Notes under the pieces: generated by a model
The model's input: only the letters and a program-made list of their open reading frames with translations
The model's database searches: none
What the model was told of the DNA's origin: nothing
DNA from: Nannochloropsis salina CCMP1776
Taxonomy: Eukaryota > Sar > Eustigmatophyceae > Eustigmatales > Monodopsidaceae
Length of the DNA: 64,000 nt
Direction: 5' to 3'
Assembly: GCA_004565275.1 (NCBI GenBank)
Contig: SDOX01000183.1
Coordinates: forward strand, 370,192 to 434,191
In this document: piece by piece, positions 20,195-31,530 of the stretch
How positions within the stretch are numbered: the first letter of the stretch is position 1
How the letters are laid out: every line of letters starts with the position of its first letter
Made by a program: the position numbers and the translations under genes

Positions 20195-22669
20195 ATGCTG
20201 AGAACCAATGTTCTGCAAGGCGAAGTGCACCGGTCTTGGGTGTGGCTGAGTCCTGCAGGTGCCAAGCATGTGATCGACTTATGGCATGATACAGTAACTG
20301 GCGTACGCTCCGTTGCAGTGGGCATGGAGGAAGTGCCCGGTTCCATGGGCAGCTCACCCTTTTTCTCCACCGAAGCGCACCACATAAATTTTACCGTGGG
20401 GCAAGACCAGTGTCGGGGAATGGTGATCATCGAGAAAGCTGGTCTGTTCTCTTTTCGATATACGTGCGTGGTCAACGGCCGGCCGCTGAAAGCGACGCTG
20501 CAAGGGCTGGCGGATGAGGACGAAGAGCGCTTCAATATAGCTATCCTGGGGGCAGCCAACGCCTACAGCAGCAAGGAGAAATCGGTGACCTGGTACGAGT
20601 TGACGGTGACGCGAGGGTCGGACGGGGCTCGCACCTTAGTGCACAGACGCTATCGAGAGTTTGTCTGCCTCTTCGAGCAGGTTCACGCCGCTTTCAAAGG
20701 CCACCACTTGCGCTCAAGCCTGCCCGAACTCCCGGGCCGACAGCTGAAGCTGCTCGTCGACCACAACGACACTGCCTTCGTGGAAGAACGCCGGCTCCTC
20801 CTTGAGACGGCGCTGGGGAAGCTGCTGAGCGTGCCGCACGTGGGTGCCATGGTCCCAGTGCAAGTCTTTTTGGGCTTTTTCGACCGGCTGAAGGAGCACA
20901 GCGTCATTTTCACCCAACGGGACCTGGGCCTGAGCATCACGCGGACGGTGGTGCCCGAGGAGTCGATCGTGGTGACGCGCGTGAAGGAGGCGGGGCCCGG
21001 GGGGCAGAAAAGCCGGGTCATGGTGGGGGACACGCTCTCCAAGGTGGGCGGAGAGCCCGTCTCCAAGTTCGGGGGCTTCGATGGCGTCGCCTTTCAGGTC
21101 TCGAGGGGGCTCCGGCCCATCGTCATCCATTTCCTTGAGGCCGTGGACAGGAACCCTTCGCACGATTTCCTTCCCCCTGGGGAGCCCCTCGACATCCCAC
21201 CCGTCCACGAGCAGGTGCGCCAGCGAAAAACCGCGGCGCTGCACACACTGTCCCCCGTCGCCCCCCCGCCCGTGGTCCCCACCCCCTCGGGCCTACCCAC
21301 GCGACTGGCGGCAACCACGTCGGTGGCGCTCGGGGAGGAAGTATCGGGCGCCCCGACAACCCCGCCCGTAGCCCTCCCAGCCCAGTCTAAACCGCCTGTG
21401 GCGGCACTCCCACGCGTCGAGACCCGAGTTCCTAGTCGCGGGCCTGCATCGCGCCCCCGTCCCAAGTTGGGTCCTTCCGAGGAAGAGGTGGAACACTTGA
21501 AGATCGAGCGCATATCCAGCAAGCGCGAGGGCGAGGACCCGAACAAGTTACAAAACGTGCTGGAAGCTGCTTTAGTGGAGGAGGAGAGGCGGTCGGAGGG
21601 ACAATTGAACGGCTCGCTGAGCACGTCCTTGTCCTCGGCGGGGGTGGGGGAGCCTAAAGACCCTCTTTTCGAGCTGGAGACGAGCGGCCAGGGCGCCTCA
21701 GAAATGGGCTCTACGACAGAGAAGAAAGTGGCCAAAGGGCAGGCGACCGTGCCGACAGCGACGCAAGACAATGAAACAGAGGGAGAAGGGAGCGGTGCTG
21801 AGAATCCCACGGCCCCTATCCAGGCGTCAGAGTCGAGCTCGGGAGACACACTGGCCGAGGAAGGGCCAGAATCCGATGCGTTGTCCCACGACCCTTCTGA
21901 ACCTCTAGCTGCGCTTGCGCTTGACATGCAGGAGCTTGGAGAGCAGGAAAATGCTGAGGATGGGCCTGGAGTCACCGTGGAGGAGACGCATTCTCCAGTA
22001 TCCGCGCAGCCTCCTGTAGCTCCTGCCCCTCCCGCTTTGCCTTCTTACGAACCTCCCCCATCCATTCCTGCCGCTCAACCTACCTCTGTTTCCTTGATCA
22101 TCTCTTGTAACAGCTCTGGCGCTCCCTCCTCTACATCCCACGATCCTCCCCCATCCACTTCTGCAGTCTCCCTTGCCCCTGCTTCCACTCTTCGTTCTCT
22201 CTCGCCGCCTCTCCCTGTCATTTTCCCAACCTCGAGCCCGCCGATTACTACCCATCCGGTGCGTGCAGTTTGTGAAGTGGAAGAAATGGCGGTGGCGGAC
22301 GTTCCCTTCAAAATCTCTCACTCGACGGATCAGCTTCATGCAACGGAAGATACCCTTGGGGGCGGTGCTTCCCGGGTAGGAAAAGATGAAGCCATAGGGG
22401 CGGGACCCAGCGATTTGACAGCGCCAGCGGATGTCGACGCCCACACGTCTCAGACGTCAGGCGTGCCTTCTCAGTTTCACGACAGCCCACCTTCCGCGGT
22501 GGCCCACTCACACGACCACCTGTCCCCACGCCAGCTCCATCACGACTCCCGGCGCAAGACGCCGCCACGGCTTGAGAAAGCCAAACTGGAGGAAGAGGGG
22601 GATGTCGCGGGGGGAGTGGAACCTAAAGAAGAGCTAGTGCCGCCGTCTCCTTTTGAAGACTATATGTGA
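20195..22669 (+). CDS. FAIM1-PX-PDZ multidomain protein
   Basis: 824 residues from ATG 20195 (an in-frame GTG lies 15 bases upstream). Residues ~10-105 match the FAIM1 beta-sandwich: start at the W of SWVWLSP, KHVIDLWHDTVTGVRSVAV and FRYTCVVNGRPLKATL. Residues ~130-235 form a PX domain with the RRYREF phosphoinositide-binding motif, LPELPGRQ and the closing VFLGFF. Residues ~243-320 look like a PDZ domain (DLGLSIT, then VGDTLSKVGGEPV). The remaining ~500 residues are Pro/Ser/Glu-rich and look disordered, with several PPP and SS clusters. PX suggests recruitment to endosomal or other phosphoinositide membranes; PDZ suggests partner binding. The combined role is unknown. Single exon. Confidence 0.8.
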   Translation: MLRTNVLQGEVHRSWVWLSPAGAKHVIDLWHDTVTGVRSVAVGMEEVPGSMGSSPFFSTEAHHINFTVGQDQCRGMVIIEKAGLFSFRYTCVVNGRPLKATLQGLADEDEERFNIAILGAANAYSSKEKSVTWYELTVTRGSDGARTLVHRRYREFVCLFEQVHAAFKGHHLRSSLPELPGRQLKLLVDHNDTAFVEERRLLLETALGKLLSVPHVGAMVPVQVFLGFFDRLKEHSVIFTQRDLGLSITRTVVPEESIVVTRVKEAGPGGQKSRVMVGDTLSKVGGEPVSKFGGFDGVAFQVSRGLRPIVIHFLEAVDRNPSHDFLPPGEPLDIPPVHEQVRQRKTAALHTLSPVAPPPVVPTPSGLPTRLAATTSVALGEEVSGAPTTPPVALPAQSKPPVAALPRVETRVPSRGPASRPRPKLGPSEEEVEHLKIERISSKREGEDPNKLQNVLEAALVEEERRSEGQLNGSLSTSLSSAGVGEPKDPLFELETSGQGASEMGSTTEKKVAKGQATVPTATQDNETEGEGSGAENPTAPIQASESSSGDTLAEEGPESDALSHDPSEPLAALALDMQELGEQENAEDGPGVTVEETHSPVSAQPPVAPAPPALPSYEPPPSIPAAQPTSVSLIISCNSSGAPSSTSHDPPPSTSAVSLAPASTLRSLSPPLPVIFPTSSPPITTHPVRAVCEVEEMAVADVPFKISHSTDQLHATEDTLGGGASRVGKDEAIGAGPSDLTAPADVDAHTSQTSGVPSQFHDSPPSAVAHSHDHLSPRQLHHDSRRKTPPRLEKAKLEEEGDVAGGVEPKEELVPPSPFEDYM

Positions 22670-23013
22670 AGAACATTGGACATATTGTGGGCGCAGGCAG
22701 AAGGGTTGTAAGTGGATATTGAAGGAGAAAGTACAGTCGCGCAAAAACAATGAAGACATGGAAAGCTCATTTCGCAACACCTTTTCTTTGGAAAATTGAC
22801 TTATCCTGTCTTTCTACTTGCAACCTCCGATTTGAACAGGTAGGTTTCAGCCCAATCGCCAAAACCTCCGTTGATAAATCTACACCTATCGGGTGCACGC
22901 GACGCGCGTAGGAATCCCAGGACTCGTACACATATGACCCGCCCACGGGAGCAATGTCAAGCCAGGCACATGCGCTCGCGTTTGCCTCAAGCAGACCCTG
23001 ACCATTTCCCAGC
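22670..23013. other. Convergent intergenic region
   Basis: 344 bases between the stops of the FAIM-PX-PDZ gene and SF3A1. A frame in the SF3A1 direction continues across it, but that is the out-of-phase frame after the SF3A1 frame break and is not protein-like. Nothing else was seen. Confidence 0.6.
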
Positions 23014-25339
23014 TTATTTCCGGCCCCCCCTGGAGCGAGTCACGAGCTCCAAGACGGTAGACGAGCCCGCTGCGCCCAGATTGTAGGAGGCAAGAGTCTG
23101 CGCATCCTTCAGGAACACCCCCTGCTCCGCATTTCGCAACTGCATTTTGTTCGGCGGCATCCCTCCTAGGAGGGGCGAGAGCTGCTCCTTCACTTCCCTG
23201 ACCGTAGACATCACACTCCCGATCTCCAGCTTCACAAGCTGTCCCTTCAAGTTCCAGGTCGTGGCGCTCTCGTCCTGAGGCGCCTGTATGCTGATGGAAC
23301 CAGCCCCTGGATTGGCAGAGGCATACGCGGACTCGGAAAGCAAAGTAGGCTTTTGCTCCTCCTCCGAGACCTTCTCTTTTTCCGCCTTTTCGACGGCCGA
23401 ATTCGAGGCGCTCAGGGTCGGTATGATGGGAACAGGCGGCCTTGCCGGCGGCGGCGGCTGCTGTGGCTGCTGCGCTTGGTGTTGCTGTTGCTGTTGCTGT
23501 TGCTGCACCTGCGCCTGTGCCAAGGGTGGTGTTGGCGGTTGAGGGAGACCACGAGGGGGGCCTGGCGGCGGGCCCGCAGGAGGCCCGCGTGGCGGGGCAG
23601 GGAAGCTGCTTGCTCCGGCCCCGCCCGCCAAGGTGTTGTTGAGCAGAGAGGAAGATAGCGGGGGGACGGGTCCTCGAGCTTGGGACGGCGCCGGGGCTGG
23701 AGGCTGCGCGAAGGAGTTGCTTTGCTGGGCAAAGGAGTTGCTTTGCTGGGCGAAGCCCGGGCGTGGCTCTGAGGAGGCCACCGGAGGCGGCCCCGGCGCC
23801 CTGCCCGGCCCCAACGTCCCCTGCCCCCCCGTGCCGCCTTGCCAGATCATGCGCTGATTCTCCTCCTGTCTGGCTCGGAAACGTTCCTGGTCCGCGAGGA
23901 TCTGCCGTTCCTCCTCCTCCGAGGTCCCGAAGATGTCTGTCCTCTTCTTGGCGAAGCTTCGCACGTTGGCCGCGATGTCCCCCCCCTCTGCTAGCGCCGA
24001 CTCCTTCCTCTTCTCCAGAGCCCGCCGCTGCTCGTCTCGCCACCGAGGGTCTAAGAACTGGATGCGCATGTGCTCGCCCACGTCCGCGATCGGGACTTCC
24101 TTGCCGGTTACCGGGTCCAGCATCACCTCCGGTCTCGCCGCTCCGCCCCCGGCCGCCACGCGCGGCTTGTAGGAGGACACCACCTTGATCTCGCCCTCGT
24201 CCAGGTCCATGTCCTCCTCCCCTTCCTGCCCCGGCCCTCTTTCTTCCCCCGCCGGCGGGCGCGGAGGCGGGACTGGCGGTCGTGGGGGCGGGGGGGGGGG
24301 GCAGCACTTCTTCCTCTTCCTCCAACTCCATGTCCTCGCCCTCGTCCTCTGACATCTCTCCGTTCGCGCGCCCCCCCCCCACCTCCGGCATCCCCACGTC
24401 CAGGAGCTCGTCCTCCGCGAACGTGATGGTCTCCACCACCACGAAGTCGTGCCAGTCCACAGACTGGTATGCCACGCGTTCCGCCTCCTGCTCCGCCTGC
24501 TGATGCTTCTTGCGCTGCTCATCGTCCTTCTCATGCACCCACCGGTGGACCGCCCGCTCCAGCACCTTCTGCGTCTCCAGCCCCTGCTTCACCATGGCGC
24601 GCTGCGCGTCCGTGGGCTGCAGCACCTTGATGTAGGCGTCTACAAGGGTGGTGAAGTAGCTGAATAGAATATGCGAGGGCTTCAGGAACTCGAACAAGGG
24701 GTTCCGCTGCTCTCTTTGAGCCAGGGCCGCGAGGAACTGGCGCCCGCTCGCTGCTGTGTACTGGGCGGTAAGCTTGATGATCTCCACGTCGAGGGGATTC
24801 AGCCCGTCAGGATGCGAGATATAGAATTCCTGTGGTGGTGGTGGAGCCTCTGGTTTGTGTAATGCCGCCTTGGCGATGGGGCCCAGCACGGAGGCCTTGC
24901 TGACTGTCGTGGTCGGGGCCGCGCTCACAGCCGTCGGTGTCTTCCCCGTATCGGCTACCGCTTTCCCGTCCCGCGTCTCTCCAGCCGCTGGAGGAGACGC
25001 CTCTGCTATTTTCGCTTTCTTCTCAGCAGGCCCTTCTCCTTTCCCTTCTTCGAACCGTCGGATCCTGTGCTCGTAGTACGCGTTGTAGGGGTCTCCTGGT
25101 TTCATGAAGTTAAACTTCGAGCTCTTGCCTTCCTCGCTGCTTAAAATGCGTTGCTCAAAGCTTTTACCGTTACGAGCCACCCATTGCGCGGTTTTATCCA
25201 CTACTGCCCGTATGTCAGGCGGTGGGTAGATTATGCCCGTCACTTTTCCCGAACGTCCTTGGATAATCTCATTTTCCACATCGGCATCGTCCAGAGCTAC
25301 GCCTGTACTTGCTTCTTCCTTTACAGGCGCTTCCGCCAT
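23014..25339 (-). CDS. SF3A1: Splicing factor 3A subunit 1 (frame broken at a G12 run)
   Basis: Subunit of the U2 snRNP SF3a complex that helps U2 engage the branch site. From ATG 25339: SURP1 at ~44-92 (VDKTAQWVARNGKSFEQRI), SURP2 at ~170-230 (IIKLTAQYTAASGRQFLAAL), the conserved VDWHDFVVVETITF, then an acidic stretch. At the homopolymer 24290-24301 (12 G on the plus strand) the coding frame changes. The downstream frame carries the rest: MLDPVTGKEVPI, MRIQFLDPRW, Pro/Gln-rich linkers with a poly-Q tract, and the C-terminal ubiquitin-like domain (KLEIGSVMSTVREVKEQL), ending at 23014. The span is 2326 bases, one more than a multiple of three. A one-base length error in the G run explains it; a true lesion in an essential gene is less likely. 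Confidence 0.9.
23710..23751. repeat. 21-bp tandem duplication inside SF3A1
   Basis: Two nearly perfect adjacent copies of a 21-base unit (core GGAGTTGCTTTGCTGGGC) encode the repeated peptide FAQQSNS on the minus strand. It lies in the disordered linker between the SF3A1 core and the ubiquitin-like domain. Confidence 0.7.
24290..24301. repeat. G12 homopolymer at the SF3A1 frame break
   Basis: Twelve consecutive G on the plus strand (C12 in the SF3A1 sense), encoding a proline run. The SF3A1 reading frame is coherent on both sides but in different phases. This is the usual setting for a read or assembly length error. Confidence 0.85.
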
Positions 25340-25979
25340 ACCACTCGCGCCAGTGGATGTTTATCCGTCGCCAGTGATGTACAGCCCTGAAGTGGACGTA
25401 TTAAGTTCGTCAATATCAATGAAAGTCATGGTATCAACTTCTCGTAAGTTAACTGGAGACGAGCCAGGAGGCTCAAGAATCATCTATCGATGGCTACCCG
25501 ATTCGGAAAGACAGAATTCTACAGTTCTTAAGGACTGGCAATGCTGTGTGCTAGATTGTCTGGCAAGCGAATACCTCGTTGCCCATGTGATATCCAACTT
25601 TCGTGACATCGGCCGAGTGGCTTCGGCCAGGGCGACAGCAGCGAAGCGACTGGCCCCTCCTTGCCTTGCTCACACCTCCGGCCCGTCGAGCCGAGGAGAG
25701 AGAGGATCGGATCGCGCAAAATGGGCCGAGGCGACGGGCTTGAGGTCCTTTCGTCCCGGCCTGCTTTTATGTACTTACGCTCGCTCAATGCCGTCACAAG
25801 GCTCTTTTTTTAAAAATAATGGATTTGAGTACATTTGTGAGCTTACATTGGTTCTTTTCCCGCGCTCACGCTGAGTTAAGGGCTCGTCCGGGCCGCTCTC
25901 TCGGATCACCCCATCCTGTCATTTAACTGAACCTCAACAATCGCTTTTAGGCTCCTTTTTTGAGTGTCATACTTCGGGT
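25340..25979. promoter_or_regulatory. Divergent promoter of SF3A1 and TMF1
   Basis: 640 bases between two starts. Short frames occur but none resembles a family. No specific element can be supported. Confidence 0.5.
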
Positions 25980-28950
25980 ATGTGGTCCAAGCTTAGCTCC
26001 GAATTGCTTGGAAAGGAAACTCAAGATGCTTTGACGGATGCCTTACAAAAAGGCAAGCAGGCTTGGCAGTCAATTGAGCAGTCGCTGGATCAAGCCGTAG
26101 ATGCGGACACGGTAGTTTCCAAGGAAAGCACACTGCCAATCTCTATCCCCTACATTTCTACACCCGAGGCTCGCGATTCGCCTTGTGCCGATGCTGTGGC
26201 AAAAGCCGACCCATGTTTGGAGGAGCAAATCGAGTATGAAGGAACCACGCCGAACTTGTCCCCTCAGTCATGCGTAACGACATGTAATTTAGCTTTGGTC
26301 GCCGACAATGCTACAGAAATAGAACACGTGGGCATAGGAAAAACCTTAACAGCTTACGATAGTCCAAAATCTATTGATCTAGCCCTTAAATCTAGTCGTG
26401 CACTCGCTAATTCGATGGAACTCAAAGTCAAAGGCGAACGAGACGATCGGGGGAAAGACAGCATAAGTCCAGCTCCAATTGTTGCCACGCCTACTGGTGA
26501 TTGCGACGCTGAAGGAGATCTCGAGGGCTCGACAAATCCAGGCTCATGTCAAGCTGAGAAGGAGGCACGGGGGTTGAGACTGGACACGAGCACCGAGAGC
26601 AATGGAGCTGTGGAAAGTAGTTGCCCAGAACCGAATCGATCTCAGTCGACCACTGCACCCGCCGGGAATGGAGATCGTGACATCCAGTCGACAGCATCCA
26701 GCCCCCTCGAGCTGTCCCTTACCCCTGCCATAAGTAATTTTACGTCCATTGCTACAGCTGTGCCCGCAGATGGCTTTCAAAGGGAGCGGGAGCACTTGCA
26801 GAGGGAATTGAGGGAGTCTCAGGGTCGGGTGCAAGCCTTGGAGAATGAGATCAGAAAAGCCCAGGCGATCTACATGAGCGAGGAGGCCAAACAACGGCAA
26901 ATTCATGCATTGCAAGAGGAGGGCAAGGCGTTGGCATTCAAGCAGTCTGAAATGGAGCAACTGGTACGCAAAAGCCGTGCAGAATTGAAAAAGGTAGAAT
27001 GGGAAAGATCGCAGCTGCAAGAGTCGAATGAGGCTCACAGAAGAGAAATGGTAACAATAAGGGAGCAGCTTCGCGCCTCAGAGACGGAGAAGAACCTGCT
27101 GGCACAGAGCCTGTCGGCGGTCCAGGCCGTCAACAAGTCAGCGGCTGAGAAAACGTCGAAGGTAGGGGAGTAAAACGCTTCCGTCGACAAAGGGTCGATT
27201 TTTCACTTGTGACGCAATAGTCGGGTGCGTGTAAAAGATCAGTCTTCGCATCATGTCCTCATATCTTCGCCTTCCGTTCCTCTCTACAGTTGGAGCAAGA
27301 GCTCAGCCGCGCACAGGGAGAGATCAGCAGCCAGCATGAATCTTTACAGAAGGCATGGGAGGAGGAGAAGGAAATGAAGCGAATAATTTCGGAAATGACT
27401 GCGTCGGAGAGCTGGGTCAAGGACTTGCAAGACCCGGGGAAGGCCCTCTCGCGCGGCCTGGCCGGGATCAAGGACGACTTCGAGCGGCGCGAGGCGGTCC
27501 TACAAGCCACGAATAAGCAGCTACAAGAGGCATTGACTCGCGCAAGCCTGGAGGCAGGCCTGCGTGAAGACAGTCTGCGACAAGAACTTGCTGAGATGCG
27601 AAGGCGGTGGCAGGACGCTGTCTCTCGCACCGAGGGCATGGCATCCGACGTGCACGAGGCGACCGTGCCGCTACTCCGACAGATCAAGGCCCTGCAGGAA
27701 GAGACTCGAGGACGGGCAGCTGCCTGGGCCAGCGCGGAGGAGGCCTTGACGGATAGAGCGCGGGGAGCCGAGGGCTTGGCACGCACAGCGGAGGCGGAGC
27801 GGCTGGAGCTGGGCGGGAGGGTGGAGGGTCTCAGGACGAGAATAGAGGACCTCGACGTCCAACTCCGGTACGCATAGAAGCGTGAGGGCATGGCCGGTCA
27901 TGCAACTCAGGAGCTGGCGATTGACGATATTACCCTTTAGACGAGTTCACGCGCTTCACCTCTGTCTGCCCTTACACAGCGCCTCTACCCTCAAGCTGCA
28001 TGAGACAGCGGCCCATCTCAAGACAGTCGAGGTAGGTCTGCAGAGGAAAACTGCCACTCTTACATTTCACTGCTTCGCCTGGATCTGTACCATCACTCCC
28101 ACCCTCTATTGCCTCACCTGCTTGCCCCAACCCGTAGGCCAGAGAGGCCGAAAGCCGAAACAGGACTGTGGAGGTCGAGCAAGAGCTGAAGGCCGCTGAG
28201 GACAGGCTGTCTCACGCAAGCAAAGAGAAAAAAAGTCAGGAGACCATGTTGAAGAGGAAGTTGCAAGAGGGCAAGGACGCCTTGCTGGTGATGAAGAGTG
28301 AATTCGAGCACGAGGAGGCCAGGCTTAAGCTCGAGGTGGAAACTTTGGAGAAGAAGTTGGCCGCACAAATGGCGGTACAAGAGCGGACTCAAGCATTACA
28401 CCAAAGCGCACTTGAAAAGGGTTCTTTGTCTAATAGCAGGCCCCACGCTTCCTCCCACGCGAGGCTATCGCAGAATTCCATATTAGAACTTACCCTTTCA
28501 GGTTATATGAGCAGTGATGAGAGCACCAATAGTGTTGCTGACCGATTTAAAGGAAGTGTGGGATCGCAATACATCCTAGCCTCCGAGAAAACGCATCAAG
28601 CTTTACGGCAGAAGGAGACCGAGATACAGCATTTGCAGTCGCGCTTGCACGACCTGGAACGTACAAGGGATGCTTTGACAGAAGAAGTAACAGTACTCGG
28701 TCGACAAAATTCTTTACAGGCTGCCAAAGCGATGCGCTCAGCCGCAGAGGTAACCAAATTAAGAGGCTTGTCGAAGGAGAAGGAAGTGTTATTGGAGCTT
28801 CTCGGTGAGAAAACCGAGGAAGTCGAGGCGCTGGAGGCAGAGACGGAGAGCCTCAAAGCCCGCTTCCGCAGCCAGCTCGACCAGCCGCCGCACAGCTCTC
28901 AAGGACAAAAAGAAAAGGACCAGCAGCCATCAGACGTTTCTTTCGACTAA
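25980..28950 (+). CDS. TMF1: TMF1-type golgin, four exons
   Basis: Golgi coiled-coil tether of the TMF/ARA160 family, whose C-terminal domain binds Rab6 in animals. Exons are 25980-27161, 27290-27867, 27980-28031 and 28138-28950. All junctions have GT donors (GTAGGG, GTACGC, GTAGGT) and AG acceptors and keep phase, giving 874 residues. The N-terminus MWSKLSSELLGKETQDALTD is followed by ~250 disordered residues. Coiled coil runs from ~265 onward. The family-typical segment ATVPLLRQIKALQEETRG is in exon 2. The C-terminal TMF domain starts near KTHQALRQKETEIQHLQSRL and includes LLELLGEKTEEVEALE. Exon 3 is only 52 nt. Without splicing, stops interrupt each segment. It is followed 270 bases later by PIG-A on the same strand. 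Confidence 0.92.
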
Positions 28951-29223
28951 AAACAGGAATGTCTTTGTAGCATCAAAGTAATTACACGTGTAATTGAATT
29001 CCAAGTGACCAAGATTTTACGTGCCCATGCGCGCTCCTGGCGCGACTCGCTGACTTTCCTCGCTCCTTTTTTTCTGCCGCTTTTTCACGCTCCTAGCACG
29101 AAATAAGTGATCTCACGTTCACGCGGGTTCCATCCACAGGTTTAACTCTATGCACAGGGGTGAGAAGGAGAGAGAGCCCCGTCAGTGGTGTGTCCGCTTC
29201 GCGACTCGCGTCCAATTGATTCG

Positions 29224-31111
29224 ATGGAGGTGGAAGCAAGGCCTCGGCATGCCGTATGCATGGTCTGCGACTTCTTTTACCCAAGCATGGGGGTGAGTGT
29301 GGTGTTATTTTTTGTTGTTGATACCATTCTATATCAAACAAATGCATTCAGCAAGGTCTCGTGGGCGCTTCGGGGCTCCATCTTCCAATGACAGGGCGTG
29401 GAGATGCATATCTGGTCTCTCGCGCAGTGCTTGCTTAAGCTGGGCCACAAGGTCGTAGTTGTCACCCACTCGTACGACAATCGCAAGTGAGTACAACGAC
29501 AATTCATGGAGTCACCCGATCGGGAGGCTTGTGAATGTGCTGATGCAAAATTGAAAAAAATGTTCACCACATGCATCTCTACAGAGGGGTGCGGTACATG
29601 CAAAACGGTCTCAAAGTATATTACTGCCCGCTGCTGACGTTTTTCGACCAAGACGTCTGGCCTACATTGTTTGCTTTCTTTCCCTTATTCCGTCACATCT
29701 TGATACGGGAGAGGATAAGTATAGTTCACACACACCAGGCTACATCGGTGATGAGCATTGAATGTGCCTTGTACGCTAGGACGATGGGGTAAGCACAGTC
29801 GGGACAATTTTACCACTTATGAGATTCTTGTTTGGCTTTCCATTTGATTTTCGGGTCTATGGCATTGCAATTGATCTGTGCGGCTTGCAAAGCGCACAAT
29901 TGGTGCCTTTTCTTTTGGCTCACCTGAGCGTCTAACAGGTGAGATTGTTTATTATTTTGTTATTAACGCACGCCCCCTGCGTTTTTCCCTATATTGTGAA
30001 TCAGCTACAAGGTTGTTTACACGGACCACTCGTTGTTTGGTTTTGCTGATGCGGGAAGTATCCATATTAATCAAGTGATGCGGTTCATCCTGTCCGATGT
30101 CGATCACTGCATATGCGTCTCGAACACCTGCCGGGAGAACCTGGCCCTTAGGGCCCGCCTCCATCCCATCCTGCTCTCCACGATCCCCAACGCCGTAGAT
30201 CCAGACAAATTTACGCCGGACTTGGGTCAGCACCGTCGCCTGAGCACTGGCGGCGATCGCATCAACGTGGTCATGATCAGTCGGCTGGTCTATCGCAAGG
30301 GGATTGACCTGGTTGCCAGAGTAATTCCTATGGTTTGTGCTCGCTTCCCACACGTGCATTTCATCGTGGGAGGGGATGGCAACAAGAAATTGCTCATCGA
30401 GGAGATGCGGGAACGACATCAGCTGCAGGACCGGGTCGAGATGCTGGGTCGTGTGCCACACTCGGACGTGCGGGATGTCCTGGTGCGAGGCCACATTTTC
30501 CTAAACTGCTCCTTGACTGAATCCTTCTGTATCGCTATTTTGGAAGCAGCAAGCTGTGGACTGTTTGTCGTCAGTACGTGTGTTGGCGGGGTCCCAGAGG
30601 TGCTGCCGCCTTCTATGATCAAATTCGCGGATCCCACCGTCGAGTCACTTGCAGGGGCGATCGAGGCAGCATTGCCTCTGGCCAAAGAGGTGGCGCCTAC
30701 TGAGTTTCATCGACGGGTCAGTACGATTCTTTCTCATATTCTGAGTTTTCTATGGCCCTACAGCTCTGTATGCATCAACCTTTTGTCCCACTCACTCTTT
30801 GAACTCGTTGCCTTGGACGCATGCAGGTACGGCACATGTACAATTGGATGGAGGTCGCGCGTCGCACTGAGACTGTTTACCATCATGTTCGGGAAGCTTC
30901 CACGCCCACTCTCATGGAACGCTTGCGCCGCTACAATACCGTGGGAGGGGCAGTCGCTGGGTGGCTGTGCTGCTTCGCTGTTTCGGTCATGTACTTGGCC
31001 TGGCGGGTCATCGAATGGATCTGGCCTCGGGAGGATATCGAACTGGCACACGAGTTTCCGTCGACCCGGTACATACATGACAACGGGAAAAGAAAGATGA
31101 AAAATACTTGA
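29224..31111 (+). CDS. PIGA: PIG-A, GPI-anchor N-acetylglucosaminyltransferase catalytic subunit, five exons
   Basis: Catalytic subunit of the ER enzyme that transfers GlcNAc from UDP-GlcNAc to phosphatidylinositol, the first step of GPI-anchor synthesis. Exons: 29224-29292, 29395-29486, 29585-29788, 30005-30716, 30827-31111. Donors are GTGAGT, GTGAGT, GTAAGC and GTCAGT; every join keeps phase and gives 453 residues. Conserved GT4 text runs in order: [79 protein letters not shown]. The E-x7-E signature ESFCIAILE follows, then [19 protein letters not shown] hydrophobic helix near residue 410 ([16 protein letters not shown]) is the C-terminal membrane anchor. Length is close to the animal protein (~480). 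Confidence 0.95.
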
Positions 31112-31530
31112 TTTGCAGAAAGACATTATTTGTACATCCCATCTTACCCTAAAATTGTAAGCTTGAGAATAACAAAGAACATAATTTCCCTGATCAAGAA
31201 CCATTCCTACATACATGTATTTCTCTTAATTTGAGTTTGGAAAGCCGAGGGTCATCAAAGGTGCCTTGTATATCTGACTCTCCATGTTTCTATCTATCCC
31301 TTCGTCAATCTCTCTCCCCCTCTTTACAACGCTGATAGCATCCTTACTTCTTCTTTTGAACGAAGTTCATACTGAATTCTTTCGATTGGGCGGCATAAGC
31401 CTCTCATAATAAGAGGAAGTATAGCTTCTTTTCTCGTCCGCGCTCATCTGGGCAGACCCGTGTAAGAGATTGTTCACAAGCGGCACTTACGATATGATGC
31501 GTCGATTGAAATAATACGCATATGTCTTTC
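31112..31530. other. Convergent intergenic region
   Basis: 419 AT-rich bases between the stops of PIG-A and the PH-kinase gene. It serves as two 3' ends; no gene or repeat was seen. Confidence 0.6.

Noticed and set aside
22886-23013. Apparent C-terminal extension of the first SF3A1 frame
   Set aside because: After the G12 run this frame is out of phase and reads as Arg/Gly-rich noise; the true C-terminus with the ubiquitin-like domain is in the other frame and stops at 23014.
30827-31111. Possible separate small membrane protein
   Set aside because: The segment is the last exon of PIG-A: acceptor, phase and the family text ([18 protein letters not shown]) all fit.
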